Positions 25,175-34,502 are shown, numbered from the stretch's first letter. The stretch is DNA of 64,000 bases from CAXXOK01 sp964640955 (GCA_964640955.1 CAZXJI010000008.1:1-64000); one strand, 5' to 3'. The notes: a model not told the origin generated them from the letters alone. Numbers and translations: made by a program.

Positions 25175-26590
25175 CTACCCCTTGCGCACGATGTCGTCCG
25201 CCACGGCCATGCCGGTGACGCTCGCCTGCATCAGCCCGCGGGTGATGCCCGCGCCGTCGCCGATGGCGTACAGGCCGTGGATGGCGGTCTCGAAATCGTT
25301 GCTCACCAGCACCTTGCTGGAGTAGAACTTGACCTCCACGCCGTAGAGCAGCGTGTTCTGGCTGTACAGCCCCGGCGCCAGATGGTCGAAGGCGCGCAGC
25401 GACTCGATGATGCTGGTCAGGTGCCGCGCGGGCAGGACGAAGCTCAGGTCGCCCGGCACGGCGGTAGACAGCGTGGGGATGGTGGTGGATTTTTTAAGCC
25501 GGCTCGCATCGGTGCGGCGGCCTTTGAGCAGGTCGCCCAGGCGCTGCACCATAATGGGCCCGCCGGTGAGCATGTTGCCCAGCTGGGCGATGTAGCGGCC
25601 GTACTCGATGGGCTGGTTGAACGGCTCGGTGAACGAGGTGCTTACCAGCAGGGCGAAGTTGGTGTTGCCGGTACGGCGGGCGGGATCCTCGTAGCTGTGG
25701 CCGTTGACCACGGCGATGCCGCCCTCGTAGTGCTCCTGGCTTACCTCGCCGCCGGGGTTCATACAGAAGGTGCGCACCTTGTTTTCGTAAGTGTCGCTGT
25801 AATAGACCAGCTTGGCCTCGTACAGGTCGCGGGTCAGGCCGTCCATGATGGCGTTGGGCACTTCCACGCGCACGCCGATGTCCACCTCGTTGTTCTGGGT
25901 GCGCAGGCCCAGCTTGCTGACCGTTTCGGAGAGCCACTGCGCGCCGCCGCGGCCGGGCGCGGCCACCACGTAAGGCGCGTAGGCCACGAAGCTTTCGCCG
26001 TTCTTGGGCTGCATGCGCACGCCCGCCACGCGTCCGTTTTCCACCAGTATTTCCCGCGCGGTGGTCAATTCCATAAAGGTGGTGTGGGTTTTGTTCACCA
26101 GATGATCGTGCATCGCGCCCAGCACCGGAGCCGCGTTTTCGGTGCCCAGGTGCCGCACGGGGCAGGGGATGAGCCGGATGTTGTGGCGGCTCGCCTGGTA
26201 GGCGATCTCCTCCACGCGGCGCTCGTCGTTTCCGTGCACCACGGGGCTGGCGCCGAAGCGCAGGTACAGCTTGTCCGCGCGGTGGATGTACTCCATGGCG
26301 CGCTTGTGTCCCATGTATTCGTTGATCTGCCCGCCCACCTCGTCGGAAAGGCTCAGCTTGCCGTCGCTGAACGCGCCCGCGCCGGCCCAGCCGTGCACGA
26401 TGGCGCAGGGGTCGCAGTGGGCGCACTGGCCGTTGATGCGGGCGGGACAGGAGCGATGAGCGATGCCGCGGCCCGTGTCCACGATCAGCACGCGGCTGTC
26501 GGGCCTGACGTGGGTCATTTCCAGGGCGGCGAAGATGCCCGCGGGCCCCGCGCCGATGATGATCAGGTCGTATTGACGGTTGGAATCCAT
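25175..26590 (-). CDS. FAD-dependent dehydrogenase (COG2509-like)
   Basis: This 471-residue flavoprotein has the N-terminal dinucleotide fold LIIIGAGPAGIFAAL and the C-terminal FAD motif YAIGDGAGITRGLMQAS. The Cys-rich segment SCPARINGQCAHCDPCAI near residues 48-66 is typical of this uncharacterised family and may bind a cluster or be redox active. TAAGGAG precedes ATG 26590. The reaction is unknown. It is downstream of trpS with a 44-bp gap and may be read from the same transcript. Confidence 0.85.
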   Translation of the reverse strand: MDSNRQYDLIIIGAGPAGIFAALEMTHVRPDSRVLIVDTGRGIAHRSCPARINGQCAHCDPCAIVHGWAGAGAFSDGKLSLSDEVGGQINEYMGHKRAMEYIHRADKLYLRFGASPVVHGNDERRVEEIAYQASRHNIRLIPCPVRHLGTENAAPVLGAMHDHLVNKTHTTFMELTTAREILVENGRVAGVRMQPKNGESFVAYAPYVVAAPGRGGAQWLSETVSKLGLRTQNNEVDIGVRVEVPNAIMDGLTRDLYEAKLVYYSDTYENKVRTFCMNPGGEVSQEHYEGGIAVVNGHSYEDPARRTGNTNFALLVSTSFTEPFNQPIEYGRYIAQLGNMLTGGPIMVQRLGDLLKGRRTDASRLKKSTTIPTLSTAVPGDLSFVLPARHLTSIIESLRAFDHLAPGLYSQNTLLYGVEVKFYSSKVLVSNDFETAIHGLYAIGDGAGITRGLMQASVTGMAVADDIVRKG

Positions 26591-26634
26591 AGGCTTGCTC
26601 CTTATGGTCTAAGTCTGGTATGGGCGAACGGCGG

Positions 26635-27663
26635 TCAGGCCCTGCCGCGCGGCGCGCAGCCGACCTTGCGCTTTACCTTGTCCAGCGTCCGGTTGGCGCG
26701 GCGCGAGGCTTCCTGCGCGTTGCGGTCGAGAACGGCCTGCAAGGCGGCCTTGTCCGCCATGATGCGGGCGTACTCGGCCTGAATGGGGGAGAGCGTGTCG
26801 ATGACGCATTCGGTCGCGCGGGCCTTGAGCTCTCCGTAACCCTTGCCGGAAAGGCCGGAAACGACCGCGTCCGTCGTTTCGCCCGAAAGCGCGGCGATGA
26901 TGGAAAGCAGGTTGCTGACGCCGGGCTTGTTTTCCGGGTCGAAGCGGATTTCCGCGTCGCTGTCGGTCACCGCGCGCTTGATCTTGCGGCGCACGTCCTC
27001 GGGCTTATCCAGCAGGGAAATGAAGGTGTCCTCGGGATCGGATTTGCTCATTTTGCGGGTGGGCTCCTGCAGGCTCATCACGCGGCTGCCCACCTTGCCG
27101 ATGTAAGCGTCGGGGATGGTGAACACGTCGCCGTAGATGCCGTTGAAGCGCTGGGCGATATCCCGCGTAATCTCCAGGTGCTGCTTCTGGTCCGCGCCGA
27201 TGGGCACCAGATCGGTCTGGTACAAAAGGATGTCCGCGGCCATCAGCACCGGGTAGGTGAAAAGCCCGGCGTTGATGTTATCGGCGTGTTTGGCGCTCTT
27301 GTCCTTGAACTGGGTCATGCGCGAAAGCTCGCCCATGTAGGTGTAGCAGTTGAGGATCCACGCCAGCTCCGGATGGGCGCTTACGTGGCTCTGGCAATAG
27401 ATGAGGCTCTTGTCCGGGTCGAGGCCCACGGCCATGTAAATGGCGGCCAGCTCGAGGCTGCGGCGACGCAGCTGGGCCGGGTCCTGCCGCACGGTCAGGG
27501 CGTGCAGGTCGACCACGCAGTAGACGCAGTCGTACTCGTCCTCCAGAAGCTTGAAGTTGCGAAGAGCCCCGATGTAATTGCCCAGCGTCAGCGTACCGGA
27601 GGGCTGGATGCCGGAAAAGATAACGGGTTTTTTGGTAGGGGTCGTCGTGGGTTGGGCCTGCAT
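26635..27663 (-). CDS. trpS: Tryptophanyl-tRNA synthetase
   Basis: This 342-residue class I synthetase has the HIGH-like TLGN in QPSGTLTLGNYIGAL (19-33) and KMSKSDPE in the second half. MNCYTYMGELSRMTQFKDK-like active-site sequence is present as NCYTYMGELSRMTQFKDK. AAGGAGG precedes ATG 27663. No T-box motif lies upstream; two small hairpins occupy the 62-bp gap to the acetyltransferase gene. Confidence 0.96.
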   Translation of the reverse strand: MQAQPTTTPTKKPVIFSGIQPSGTLTLGNYIGALRNFKLLEDEYDCVYCVVDLHALTVRQDPAQLRRRSLELAAIYMAVGLDPDKSLIYCQSHVSAHPELAWILNCYTYMGELSRMTQFKDKSAKHADNINAGLFTYPVLMAADILLYQTDLVPIGADQKQHLEITRDIAQRFNGIYGDVFTIPDAYIGKVGSRVMSLQEPTRKMSKSDPEDTFISLLDKPEDVRRKIKRAVTDSDAEIRFDPENKPGVSNLLSIIAALSGETTDAVVSGLSGKGYGELKARATECVIDTLSPIQAEYARIMADKAALQAVLDRNAQEASRRANRTLDKVKRKVGCAPRGRA

Positions 27664-27725
27664 GGTACGTTCCTCCTTCGATGGGCGGAGAATCCTCTCC
27701 GCAAGCCCCCGGTGCGGGGGCGGGT

Positions 27726-28283
27726 TCAGCGGTTGAAATAGTCGGCGGCCAGAATGCCGTAAAGCGTGTAATCGCAGATGCCCTGGTTGTTGCGGTCGCC
27801 CTGGCGCACCGTGCCTTCCCTTTGCATCCCGCAGTGCGCCATCACCCGGCCGCTGTTGGGGTTGCGGGGGTCGTGGCGCGAATCCACGCGGTTGACGCCC
27901 ACGCCCTCGAACAGAAAGCGGATCACGGCCGCGAGGGCTTCGCTGGTGTAGCCCTGCCGCCACCATCGCTGCCCGATGCAGTAGCCGATATGCGCCGACT
28001 CGACGTCCGGGTTCCACTTGACGACCGATATGCTGCCGATGGGCTCGCCCAGGTCCATGGGCACGATGGCCCACTGGTACCAGTCCGGCTGGGCGTAGCG
28101 GGGCACCCAATCGGCGAGCACCATGCGGGAAACATCCGCGCTCGTGTGCGTGGGCCAGGTGAGGTACTTCGTCACCTCGGGGTCGTTGGCCCAATTGGCG
28201 TACATGGCGGGGGCGTCCGCGGGGGTAAAAGGCCGAAGCAGCAGGCGTTCGGTCTGAAGTGGCTGCGTTCCCAGATGCTTCAC
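27726..28283 (-). CDS. GNAT acetyltransferase (RimJ/RimL-like)
   Basis: This 185-residue protein starts with GTG behind GGGAGGGAG. It begins TERLLLRPFTPADAPAMYAN and has the acetyl-CoA loop in GQRWWRQGYTSEALAAV, with NVDSRHDPRN-like NRVDSRHDPRNPNSGRVM after it. This pattern fits the Acetyltransf_3 group that acetylates protein N termini or small amines. The substrate is unknown. It closes the long operon that starts at 38520. Confidence 0.88.
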   Translation of the reverse strand: MKHLGTQPLQTERLLLRPFTPADAPAMYANWANDPEVTKYLTWPTHTSADVSRMVLADWVPRYAQPDWYQWAIVPMDLGEPIGSISVVKWNPDVESAHIGYCIGQRWWRQGYTSEALAAVIRFLFEGVGVNRVDSRHDPRNPNSGRVMAHCGMQREGTVRQGDRNNQGICDYTLYGILAADYFNR

Positions 28284-28296
28284 GGTTCTCCCTCCC

Positions 28297-28638
28297 TTAT
28301 TTCAGCACCAGCGTCAGTACGATGCCGGCCACGATCAGCGCGTTGCCGATCAGCTTTTTTGGGGTGATCTTTTCCTTGAGGAACAGCCGCCCCAGCACCA
28401 TCACGTACAGGAAGCCCGAGGCCTCCAAAACGCTCGCCACGGTCAGGTCCAGCGTCTGCAGGGCGATGACGTTCAGCAGCATGCACCCGAAAAACAGCAC
28501 GTAGGCGAGGATGACCGTCAGGTTCAGGTAAAACCGGATGCCGGTGTACCGGGGATCGTCCGCCGCTTTCTTGAGCATCAGCTGGGAAACGGCCGCGACC
28601 AGCGGGGTGACCAGGTAGATGATCGCGCCGCTACTCAT
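28297..28638 (-). CDS. EmrE-like half transporter, subunit 2
   Basis: This 113-residue protein has four hydrophobic helices and the SMR/EamA half-size fold (VSQLMLKKAADD near the N terminus, VLEASGFLYVMVLGRLFLKEKI in the middle). Its start lies inside the end of the other half transporter gene (8-nt overlap), so the two are probably made together and pair. Next to an ArnC-like sugar transferase, the pair recalls ArnE/ArnF, the flippase for undecaprenyl-phosphate aminoarabinose. Flipping of a lipid-linked sugar is inference. Confidence 0.8.
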   Translation of the reverse strand: MSSGAIIYLVTPLVAAVSQLMLKKAADDPRYTGIRFYLNLTVILAYVLFFGCMLLNVIALQTLDLTVASVLEASGFLYVMVLGRLFLKEKITPKKLIGNALIVAGIVLTLVLK

Positions 28639-29032
28639 GATCGCTCACCACCAGCCATACGCCGCAAAGCACCACCACGATGCCGATCGCCTTGCCCGGC
28701 GTGAGACTTTCGCCGAAAAAGAAAAGCCCGAACAGGCACGACCACAGCGTGCAGATGCCCTTGTTGCTGTAGGCGAAGCTCAGCGGCATGCGCTTGAGCG
28801 TCTGCTGCCACAGCGCCGCGTACGCCCCCAGCGAGAGCGTTTCCAGCCCGAGAAACACGTACACGGCCGTCATGGCCCGCGCGCTCAGGTTGACCCCGGC
28901 GGCCTTGGCGAACACGCTGGCGACGGAGTAGAGCAACAGCGTTAAATGCAGAAGTGCAAAATCCCGAACCGGCACGCGGAGCAGGCGCGCAAGCCCCTTT
29001 CCGTTCCCAGGCCCGTTTCCTTCCGGCGTCAT
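28631..29032 (-). CDS. EmrE-like half transporter, subunit 1
   Basis: This 133-residue protein has a short hydrophilic N terminus and four hydrophobic helices (LLHLTLLLYSVASVFAKAAG, then FAYSNKGICTLWSCLFGLFF and AIGIVVVLCGVWLVV). It is distinct from subunit 2 but shares the SMR/EamA layout, as expected of a heterodimer. The start overlaps the upstream acetyltransferase stop (ATGA). The probable role is transbilayer movement of a polyprenyl-phosphate sugar. Confidence 0.78.
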   Translation of the reverse strand: MTPEGNGPGNGKGLARLLRVPVRDFALLHLTLLLYSVASVFAKAAGVNLSARAMTAVYVFLGLETLSLGAYAALWQQTLKRMPLSFAYSNKGICTLWSCLFGLFFFGESLTPGKAIGIVVVLCGVWLVVSDHE

Positions 29033-29796
29033 GCCGTCCCTCCCCGTACATCCCCGCGAAGGCCGGGATGCCTTATGTAGGTGTAAAGCGTATCGGTGAT
29101 CGTCGCGCCCGCGTTGACGTACACACGCAGCACCTTCACGTTGTTGCTGACGATGGTGGAGGTCACCCGCGCGCAGTCGTAGATGAAGCAGGTGTCCAGC
29201 ATCTTCTTGTGCAGAAGCGCCCCCATGCCTCGATCACGGTTCTCATCATACAACCCCATCAGCACCGGGTCAACCGTTTGTTCGTCCACGCGGGTGACCA
29301 CGAAAAACCCGACGGGCGTTTCCCCCCGCAGCACCTCGTAGAGCCGCCCGCCCTGGGAAAGCATCTGCTTGAGCCAGTTGGCGTAGCGGTTGCCGGACTG
29401 CGCCGGGGTGAACGCCGGGTCGATGGAGACGCGGTCGCTTTTGAAAATGCCGGAGCGGATGAGCGCGTAAATGCGCTCGCGGTCGGAAACCTCCGTGCGC
29501 TCGGCGACGGCCAGCCCCCGGTCGAGGCGCGCGAGCGCCGCGGGCGGGCGATAGTCGCCCCGGCGCACCGCCACGCGGAACACCGTTTCCACAAACGAAT
29601 AGCCGAGCTTCGGCAGCTCGAACAGCCAGCGCGCGTCGTTGACGGGCGTCTTGACCACCAGGTACTCCGCCCCGGCGTCCAGCAGGCGGGCCTCCTCGCG
29701 GGCGTAATCGGCGGGGGTATCCTCCGGCGCGACGAGGATTTCGTAGGCGTTCACGCCGAGGTTTTCCTTTTCGCAGGTCGCGTGGATGATCTTCAC
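29029..29796 (-). CDS. WecD-like sugar N-acetyltransferase (GNAT)
   Basis: This 255-residue protein has its GNAT domain in the C-terminal half: GFFVVTRVDEQTVDPVLMGL, then NRDRGMGALLHKKMLDTC with the acetyl-CoA loop, and STIVSNNVKVLRVYVNAGAT. This order resembles WecD/RffC, which acetylates a dTDP-amino sugar. The N-terminal 100 residues are less conserved. The GTG start overlaps the GT2 stop. I infer that it acetylates the amino sugar carried by the neighbouring lipid-linked pathway. Confidence 0.7.
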   Translation of the reverse strand: MKIIHATCEKENLGVNAYEILVAPEDTPADYAREEARLLDAGAEYLVVKTPVNDARWLFELPKLGYSFVETVFRVAVRRGDYRPPAALARLDRGLAVAERTEVSDRERIYALIRSGIFKSDRVSIDPAFTPAQSGNRYANWLKQMLSQGGRLYEVLRGETPVGFFVVTRVDEQTVDPVLMGLYDENRDRGMGALLHKKMLDTCFIYDCARVTSTIVSNNVKVLRVYVNAGATITDTLYTYIRHPGLRGDVRGGTA

Positions 29797-30761
29797 GGCG
29801 CGGCTTCCTCCTTCCCGGCGGGCGCGCGCCGGTCGACGACGTCGCGGATCACGTATTGCGGGCAGCGGTTGATGCTCAGGTAGATGCGGCCGATGTACTC
29901 GCCCACCACGCCGATCAGCGCGATGATCATGCCGCCCAGCACCAGCAGCACCGCGATGGTGGACGACCAGCCGGCTTCGATGTCCGGCGTGACGATCTTG
30001 CGGATGACGGTGATAATGGCGAACACGAAGCCGAACACCGCCGTCATCCACCCCAGGTAGTTGGCGAAGCGCAGGGGCTTGATGGAAAACGCCGTCACCC
30101 CGTTCGTCCACAGCGAAATGAGCTTCTTGAGCGTATAGCCGCTGTGCCCCGTGAGGCGCGACCGGTGCGTGACCGTCACGTTGCAGGAACGGCTGACGCT
30201 CTGGAACAGAAGCCCCGTGATGAACGGGAAAGGGTTGGGGTACTTGAGCGCCGCGTCCATCACGAAGCGCTGGCAGGCAAAATAGCTGTTGGCCTCCAGG
30301 TTGCGCGGCTGGCCGTAGAAGTAGTGGTTGCACGCGGCGTTGAAACGGCTGCCGAGGTTGCGGAAGGCGGATTGCCGGCGCTTGGGGTATTCGGCGTAGA
30401 CGATATCGTACCCTTCGCGCACCCTGTCCACCAGCTTGAAGCATTCGTTCGCGGGCGTCTGGCCGTCGTCGTCCAGACAGATGACGATGTCGCCCCGCAC
30501 CTGCGCGAAGCCCGCCATGATGGCGCTGTGCTGGCCGAAATTGCGGCTCAGGTTGATAAACACGATCTGCGGATACGTTTCGCACAGACCGCGGATCACC
30601 CCGGCCACGCCGTCGGGGCTCCCGTCGTTGACGAGGATGATCTCGTGGTCGTACTCGTCCCGCCGCGTCGCCACCGTGTCGGCGATCTCCCGGACGACCA
30701 GAGGGATCGTCTCCTCGCTGCGGTAGCAGGGAATTACGAAGGAAAGCAATGGTTTGGCCAT
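29793..30761 (-). CDS. Polyprenyl-phosphate glycosyltransferase (GT2, ArnC/DPM1-like)
   Basis: This 322-residue membrane enzyme has a GT2 domain (LSFVIPCYRSEETIP, EIILVNDGSPDG, and DDD in ICLDDDGQTPANE) followed by two transmembrane helices at about 232-253 and 266-290. This matches ArnC, GtrB and dolichyl-phosphate mannose synthase types, which move a sugar onto undecaprenyl phosphate on the cytoplasmic face. GAGGT precedes the ATG. The two half transporters downstream and the DUF6056 proteins upstream could complete the route. Confidence 0.88.
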   Translation of the reverse strand: MAKPLLSFVIPCYRSEETIPLVVREIADTVATRRDEYDHEIILVNDGSPDGVAGVIRGLCETYPQIVFINLSRNFGQHSAIMAGFAQVRGDIVICLDDDGQTPANECFKLVDRVREGYDIVYAEYPKRRQSAFRNLGSRFNAACNHYFYGQPRNLEANSYFACQRFVMDAALKYPNPFPFITGLLFQSVSRSCNVTVTHRSRLTGHSGYTLKKLISLWTNGVTAFSIKPLRFANYLGWMTAVFGFVFAIITVIRKIVTPDIEAGWSSTIAVLLVLGGMIIALIGVVGEYIGRIYLSINRCPQYVIRDVVDRRAPAGKEEAAP

Positions 30762-30825
30762 ACAGCACCTCTTTACGTTAAAGCGGAAAACGGGGTCAAA
30801 CGAGGCAAGCGCCTGTGTACACGGC

Positions 30826-32037
30826 TCACCCTGCGGCGATTGCGCGGGAGAGCGTGCGGATCAGATCGTACCCGTCCCACACGAGGGAAAAGTCCAGCGT
30901 CCGGCCTACGGACACCACGCGGTCCACCCCGCGTACGCCCGCGGCGAGCGCCAGGTCGCGTATCACGAGTGGCTCCACGCCCAGCACGGAGACGGTCTGC
31001 GTTTTGGCCGTCAACAGCGGCGTCAGGTCGTCCAGCGAAATGGAAGCGTATTCCGGAAAGCACCCGCCGGATGCCTGCAGGTCGAGCACGGCCGGGGTGA
31101 GCGCGGAAAGCCGGATGCGGAACACGAGGTTGTCCGGCATGGGCGCAAGGGCCGCGCCCGGCAGCGTGAGCGCCGCACGGTACAGAACGGTCAGCTTGTC
31201 CACCGCCGCGACGGGGTCGACGGGGTAGCGCGGCGCGGCGTACGCGTGCACGGCGGCCCAGAAACGCTCCTGCGCCCGCGTAAGCGCCTCGCCCCCGCCC
31301 AGCCAGTATACGAGCCGGGGCGCGGTGCAGGCGTTCTGGTCGAGCAGGTAGGTGTCGTTGTAGAACCCCTGCGCCGCCGCGGAAAGCGCCTGGTCGTCCA
31401 TGTTCGTCACGGTTTGCGCGTCCGCGACCATCAGCGACCAGCGGTCGGCGAAAGTTACCTCGGTCGCGCGGGGGGCGAGCGGCGCCTGCCGCACGCGGCG
31501 GATGGTCCCGTCCCCGCCCCACACGACGCGCACGTCGCATAGCGCGCTGAACGCTTCGGTCGCCTCCTGCCGCTCCCGCGGGTAGGAAACGACGTTCACG
31601 TAGGGCGTCAGCGCCGCGTACGCACCGGAAAGCAGGCCGTTTACCGCTTCGCAGGTCAGCGCCGTCTGCGTAAACGCGCGGCTGGGGGCCTTCACCACGC
31701 TCGCGTCGCCGGCCAGCAGCGCTGAAACCAGCGAATAGGCGAAGTTCATGGGCACGTTGCCCGGCGCGACGTGGAAAACCAGCCCCCGGCCGAGCCGCGC
31801 GGACAGATCGCCGCAGGACGCGCGCAGGCTTTCCACGCTGGCGCGGCGGCAGAAAAACGCGAAGGTCGCCACGTCCGGGTAGGCGCGCGAGCGCGGGTCC
31901 TTGAGCAGCGCGGCGGACAGATCGGCGAGGAACGCCGTAACGCGCGGGTCGAACGGCCGCAGCGCGGGCGCGGCGGCCGCCTCGCGGGGGTCGGGCAGGC
32001 CGCAGAGCACGGCGAAGGGGAGATCAGCGGGACTCAT
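30826..32037 (-). CDS. LuxC-like acyl reductase
   Basis: This 403-residue protein resembles LuxC, the NADPH-dependent acyl-CoA/acyl-protein reductase of the aldehyde dehydrogenase superfamily. HVAPGNVPMNFAYSLVSAL is the family hallmark, and the likely catalytic Cys is in LDQNACTAPRLVYW. It would take an acyl group from the neighbouring LuxE and release an aldehyde. No luxAB lies in the window, so a role in light production is unlikely. It overlaps luxE by 14 nt. Confidence 0.85.
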   Translation of the reverse strand: MSPADLPFAVLCGLPDPREAAAAPALRPFDPRVTAFLADLSAALLKDPRSRAYPDVATFAFFCRRASVESLRASCGDLSARLGRGLVFHVAPGNVPMNFAYSLVSALLAGDASVVKAPSRAFTQTALTCEAVNGLLSGAYAALTPYVNVVSYPRERQEATEAFSALCDVRVVWGGDGTIRRVRQAPLAPRATEVTFADRWSLMVADAQTVTNMDDQALSAAAQGFYNDTYLLDQNACTAPRLVYWLGGGEALTRAQERFWAAVHAYAAPRYPVDPVAAVDKLTVLYRAALTLPGAALAPMPDNLVFRIRLSALTPAVLDLQASGGCFPEYASISLDDLTPLLTAKTQTVSVLGVEPLVIRDLALAAGVRGVDRVVSVGRTLDFSLVWDGYDLIRTLSRAIAAG

Positions 32038-33103
32038 AGGTATCGCTGCACCCCCTTGTCTCGGCGCGGCGCGCGCGGCCCAGCACCTTGAAATACCTGC
32101 CCTTGCGGCCGCAGGGGCAATCGTCCTCGCCCAGCAGCACGCCCTCGTCCTCGGTCAGCAGCACGTGGCCGGGATAGCTGCGCGGCAGGACGCTGACCGT
32201 TTCGATCAGCCCCGGCTCGCCGACGTCCGCGACCGAGAAGTCGCAGGCCCGCCGGATGAGCACGTCCGACCATACGGAGGCGTGCAGGTGCCCGTGCTCG
32301 CACTCCATGCAGATGGAGCCGGTCTGCTCCGCCATGCCGTAGTAATCCAGCACGCGCGGGATGCCGCAAACGGCTTTGAGCGCGGCGTGGAAACGCTCGC
32401 GGTCCACCGCCCGGTCGGCGAGCTTCTTCCAGCCGCCGCCGTGCACCAGCACGGCGTTGCGCAGGTCGAGCGTCTCGCCCGCGTGGGCCAGCTCGCCGTA
32501 AAAATACTGCCATACGATGAACGTGAACCCGAACAGGAACACGGTCTCGCCCTCGTGCTTTTGGAGAAACGCGCGGATGCCGTCCAGATCCAGCCGCATG
32601 TCCCCGTCCAGCGCGTAGATGCGGTCCCGCCCGAACAGGCTGAAGCCCAGAATCCCCGCGCCGCGCGCGGTGAAGCGGTCGCGGCTTTTAAGCGCCGTGG
32701 GGCTGTCCACGATGATCATGGGCAGGCGCGCGCCGCCCAGCGCGCTTTGGACGATCTTGCCCAGCACCTTGCTCTGCAGCGCGGCCGTCTCCCGGTCGAG
32801 GTAGATGCGGCTCACCTGCTGGCCCGTGGTGCCGGAGCTGGTCACGGTCTTGCCGGCGGCCTCGCCGGGTACACTTTTTAAGTCGAACTCCTTAAACAGG
32901 CGCACGGGCAGCGGGGGCAGCTGCTCAAACGACGTCACCATATCAAGCTTCGTCCCCGCGGCGGCGAGCAGGCGCGCGTATGCCGGGCAGCGCTGTGCGT
33001 GCAGGCGGGAAAGCGCTATCAGCTCCCGCGTCAGGAAGGCATGCTTCTCCGCTTCTAACAGCCCGTAGGGCGGCAGGGAGAGCAGCTCCGCTTCGTCAGT
33101 CAT
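32024..33103 (-). CDS. LuxE-like acyl-protein synthetase
   Basis: This 359-residue ATP-dependent enzyme matches LuxE, which activates a carboxylic acid as acyl-AMP and moves it to a Cys for transfer to LuxC. The adenylation motif TSSGTTGQQVSRIYLD lies at about 88-103 and DYYGMAEQTGSICMECEHGH at about 254-273. CPCGRKGRYFKVLGRARR near the C terminus fits the ligase hinge. It overlaps both neighbours, which ties it to LuxC and the ACP ligase. Confidence 0.88.
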   Translation of the reverse strand: MTDEAELLSLPPYGLLEAEKHAFLTRELIALSRLHAQRCPAYARLLAAAGTKLDMVTSFEQLPPLPVRLFKEFDLKSVPGEAAGKTVTSSGTTGQQVSRIYLDRETAALQSKVLGKIVQSALGGARLPMIIVDSPTALKSRDRFTARGAGILGFSLFGRDRIYALDGDMRLDLDGIRAFLQKHEGETVFLFGFTFIVWQYFYGELAHAGETLDLRNAVLVHGGGWKKLADRAVDRERFHAALKAVCGIPRVLDYYGMAEQTGSICMECEHGHLHASVWSDVLIRRACDFSVADVGEPGLIETVSVLPRSYPGHVLLTEDEGVLLGEDDCPCGRKGRYFKVLGRARRAETRGCSDTYESR

Positions 33104-34502
33104 CGTGCGTTTCCAGCTCCTTGTAGAGCGTTTTACCCGCCTCGTTGCGGGGGATGGCGGCCACGGCCTGCCCGTAGAAGCCGCTCGGGCTCAGGCCCGT
33201 TTTGGCGGCCAGATAGGCGCGCATGTCGGACAAAACCGCCTCGTCGGTCGCGTAGACGGTCAGATGGTCGTCGCTCCCGCCGCAGGCGCAGTCCGCCTGC
33301 GGGAAACGGGCCTTCAGCATCCGCTCCACCTCGTCCAGGTTGACACGGTTGCCGAACAGCTTCAAAAACCGCTTCTTGCGGCCCACGACCGTGTAGTACC
33401 CGTCCTCGTCGACCACCGCCATATCCCCGGTGTCCAGCACCCCGCCCCGCTCGTCGCCCTTGGCCAGGTCGGCGGCGGTTTCGGCGTAGCCGAGGGTCAC
33501 GTTCTCGCCCCGGTAGCGCAGCTCGCCCACGGTGTGGGGCGTGTCGACGACGTTTCCGTCCGCGTCGATCAGCTCGAAGCTGCCGCCCGGGATGGGCACG
33601 CCCATCGCGCCGATCTTGCTGAGCCCCGTCTCCCACGGCAGGTACGCCATGCGCGCGGTGGCCTCGCACTGCCCATACATGACGATGAACTTCCGCCCGG
33701 TTTTCAGGCACCACTCAACGTACTTGCGGTGCAGGTCCGGCAAAAGCTTCCCGCCCGCCTGCGTCATGGTGCGAAGCGACGGCAGGTTCATGCGGGTGAA
33801 GCGCATGCGGTCGAGCATCTCGTAGGTGTAGGGCACGCCGCCGAAGCTGGTGGCGTTCCTGTCGCGAAAGAACGCCCAGAAGTCCTTCTGCGTTACGCTT
33901 TTATCGGTCAAAAGGATCGTCGCGCCCACGTCCAGATGCGTGTTGAGGATGCTCAGGCCGTAGGTGTAGTGCATGGGCAGGGTCGTCACGGGCCGCTCGT
34001 CGGCATGAAGCCCCAGGTACTGTACGATGGAGTCGGTATTGGAGCGGATGTTTGCGTAGCTTTGCCGAACCAGCCGGGGGCTGCCGGTGGAGCCGCTGGT
34101 GGTCAGCAGCAGGGCCAGCTGCGGCGAGAGACGCGTCTCGTTCCAAAAAGGCGTCTGGGTAAGGCGGTAGCCGAAACGCTCGTAGCGGCAGCAGCCGTCC
34201 TCCAAAACGAAAGATTCGGGCGCCCAGATGTACTTGGGGCGGTAAGCCTCGTACAGGGTGCGGAACAGCTCCGCGTCCATGTCCGCCGGAAGCATCGCGG
34301 GCACGAGGCCGCCGTTGAGGAAGGAAACGTAGCCCACAAAGCTGCCCAGCACGTTTTTGCACAGGCAGAATATGAGGCAGCGACCGTCCGCCTGCTGGCA
34401 GAGGATGCGTCCCTCGTGGCGCAGCTCCCCGTAGGTCAGGCGTTGGCCGTATTCGTCTTCCACGGCGACGTCGGCTGGATGGCGCTCAAATCTCCACAGC
34501 AT
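33096..34502 (-). CDS. AMP-dependent acyl ligase for the carrier protein
   Basis: This protein of about 468 residues belongs to the ANL superfamily. The P-loop is LLLTTSGSTGSPRLV, the acyl-site motif is FIVMYGQCEATARMAYLP, and the hinge and C-terminal Lys are in KKRFLKLFGNRVNLDEVE and RNEAGKTLYKEL. ATG 34502 lies inside the ACP gene (17-nt overlap); a TTG at 34532 is an alternative. The pairing with an ACP suggests that it loads a carboxylic acid onto the carrier, as DltA does with D-alanine. The acid cannot be named. Confidence 0.85.
   Translation of the reverse strand: MLWRFERHPADVAVEDEYGQRLTYGELRHEGRILCQQADGRCLIFCLCKNVLGSFVGYVSFLNGGLVPAMLPADMDAELFRTLYEAYRPKYIWAPESFVLEDGCCRYERFGYRLTQTPFWNETRLSPQLALLLTTSGSTGSPRLVRQSYANIRSNTDSIVQYLGLHADERPVTTLPMHYTYGLSILNTHLDVGATILLTDKSVTQKDFWAFFRDRNATSFGGVPYTYEMLDRMRFTRMNLPSLRTMTQAGGKLLPDLHRKYVEWCLKTGRKFIVMYGQCEATARMAYLPWETGLSKIGAMGVPIPGGSFELIDADGNVVDTPHTVGELRYRGENVTLGYAETAADLAKGDERGGVLDTGDMAVVDEDGYYTVVGRKKRFLKLFGNRVNLDEVERMLKARFPQADCACGGSDDHLTVYATDEAVLSDMRAYLAAKTGLSPSGFYGQAVAAIPRNEAGKTLYKELETHDD

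Noticed and set aside
27664..27725. T box upstream of trpS
   Set aside because: The gap is 62 bp with two small hairpins and no GGTGG core.
30826..33103. Bioluminescence (lux) operon
   Set aside because: luxC- and luxE-like genes are present but luxA, luxB and luxD are not, and the neighbours are an ACP, a ligase and sugar-lipid genes.
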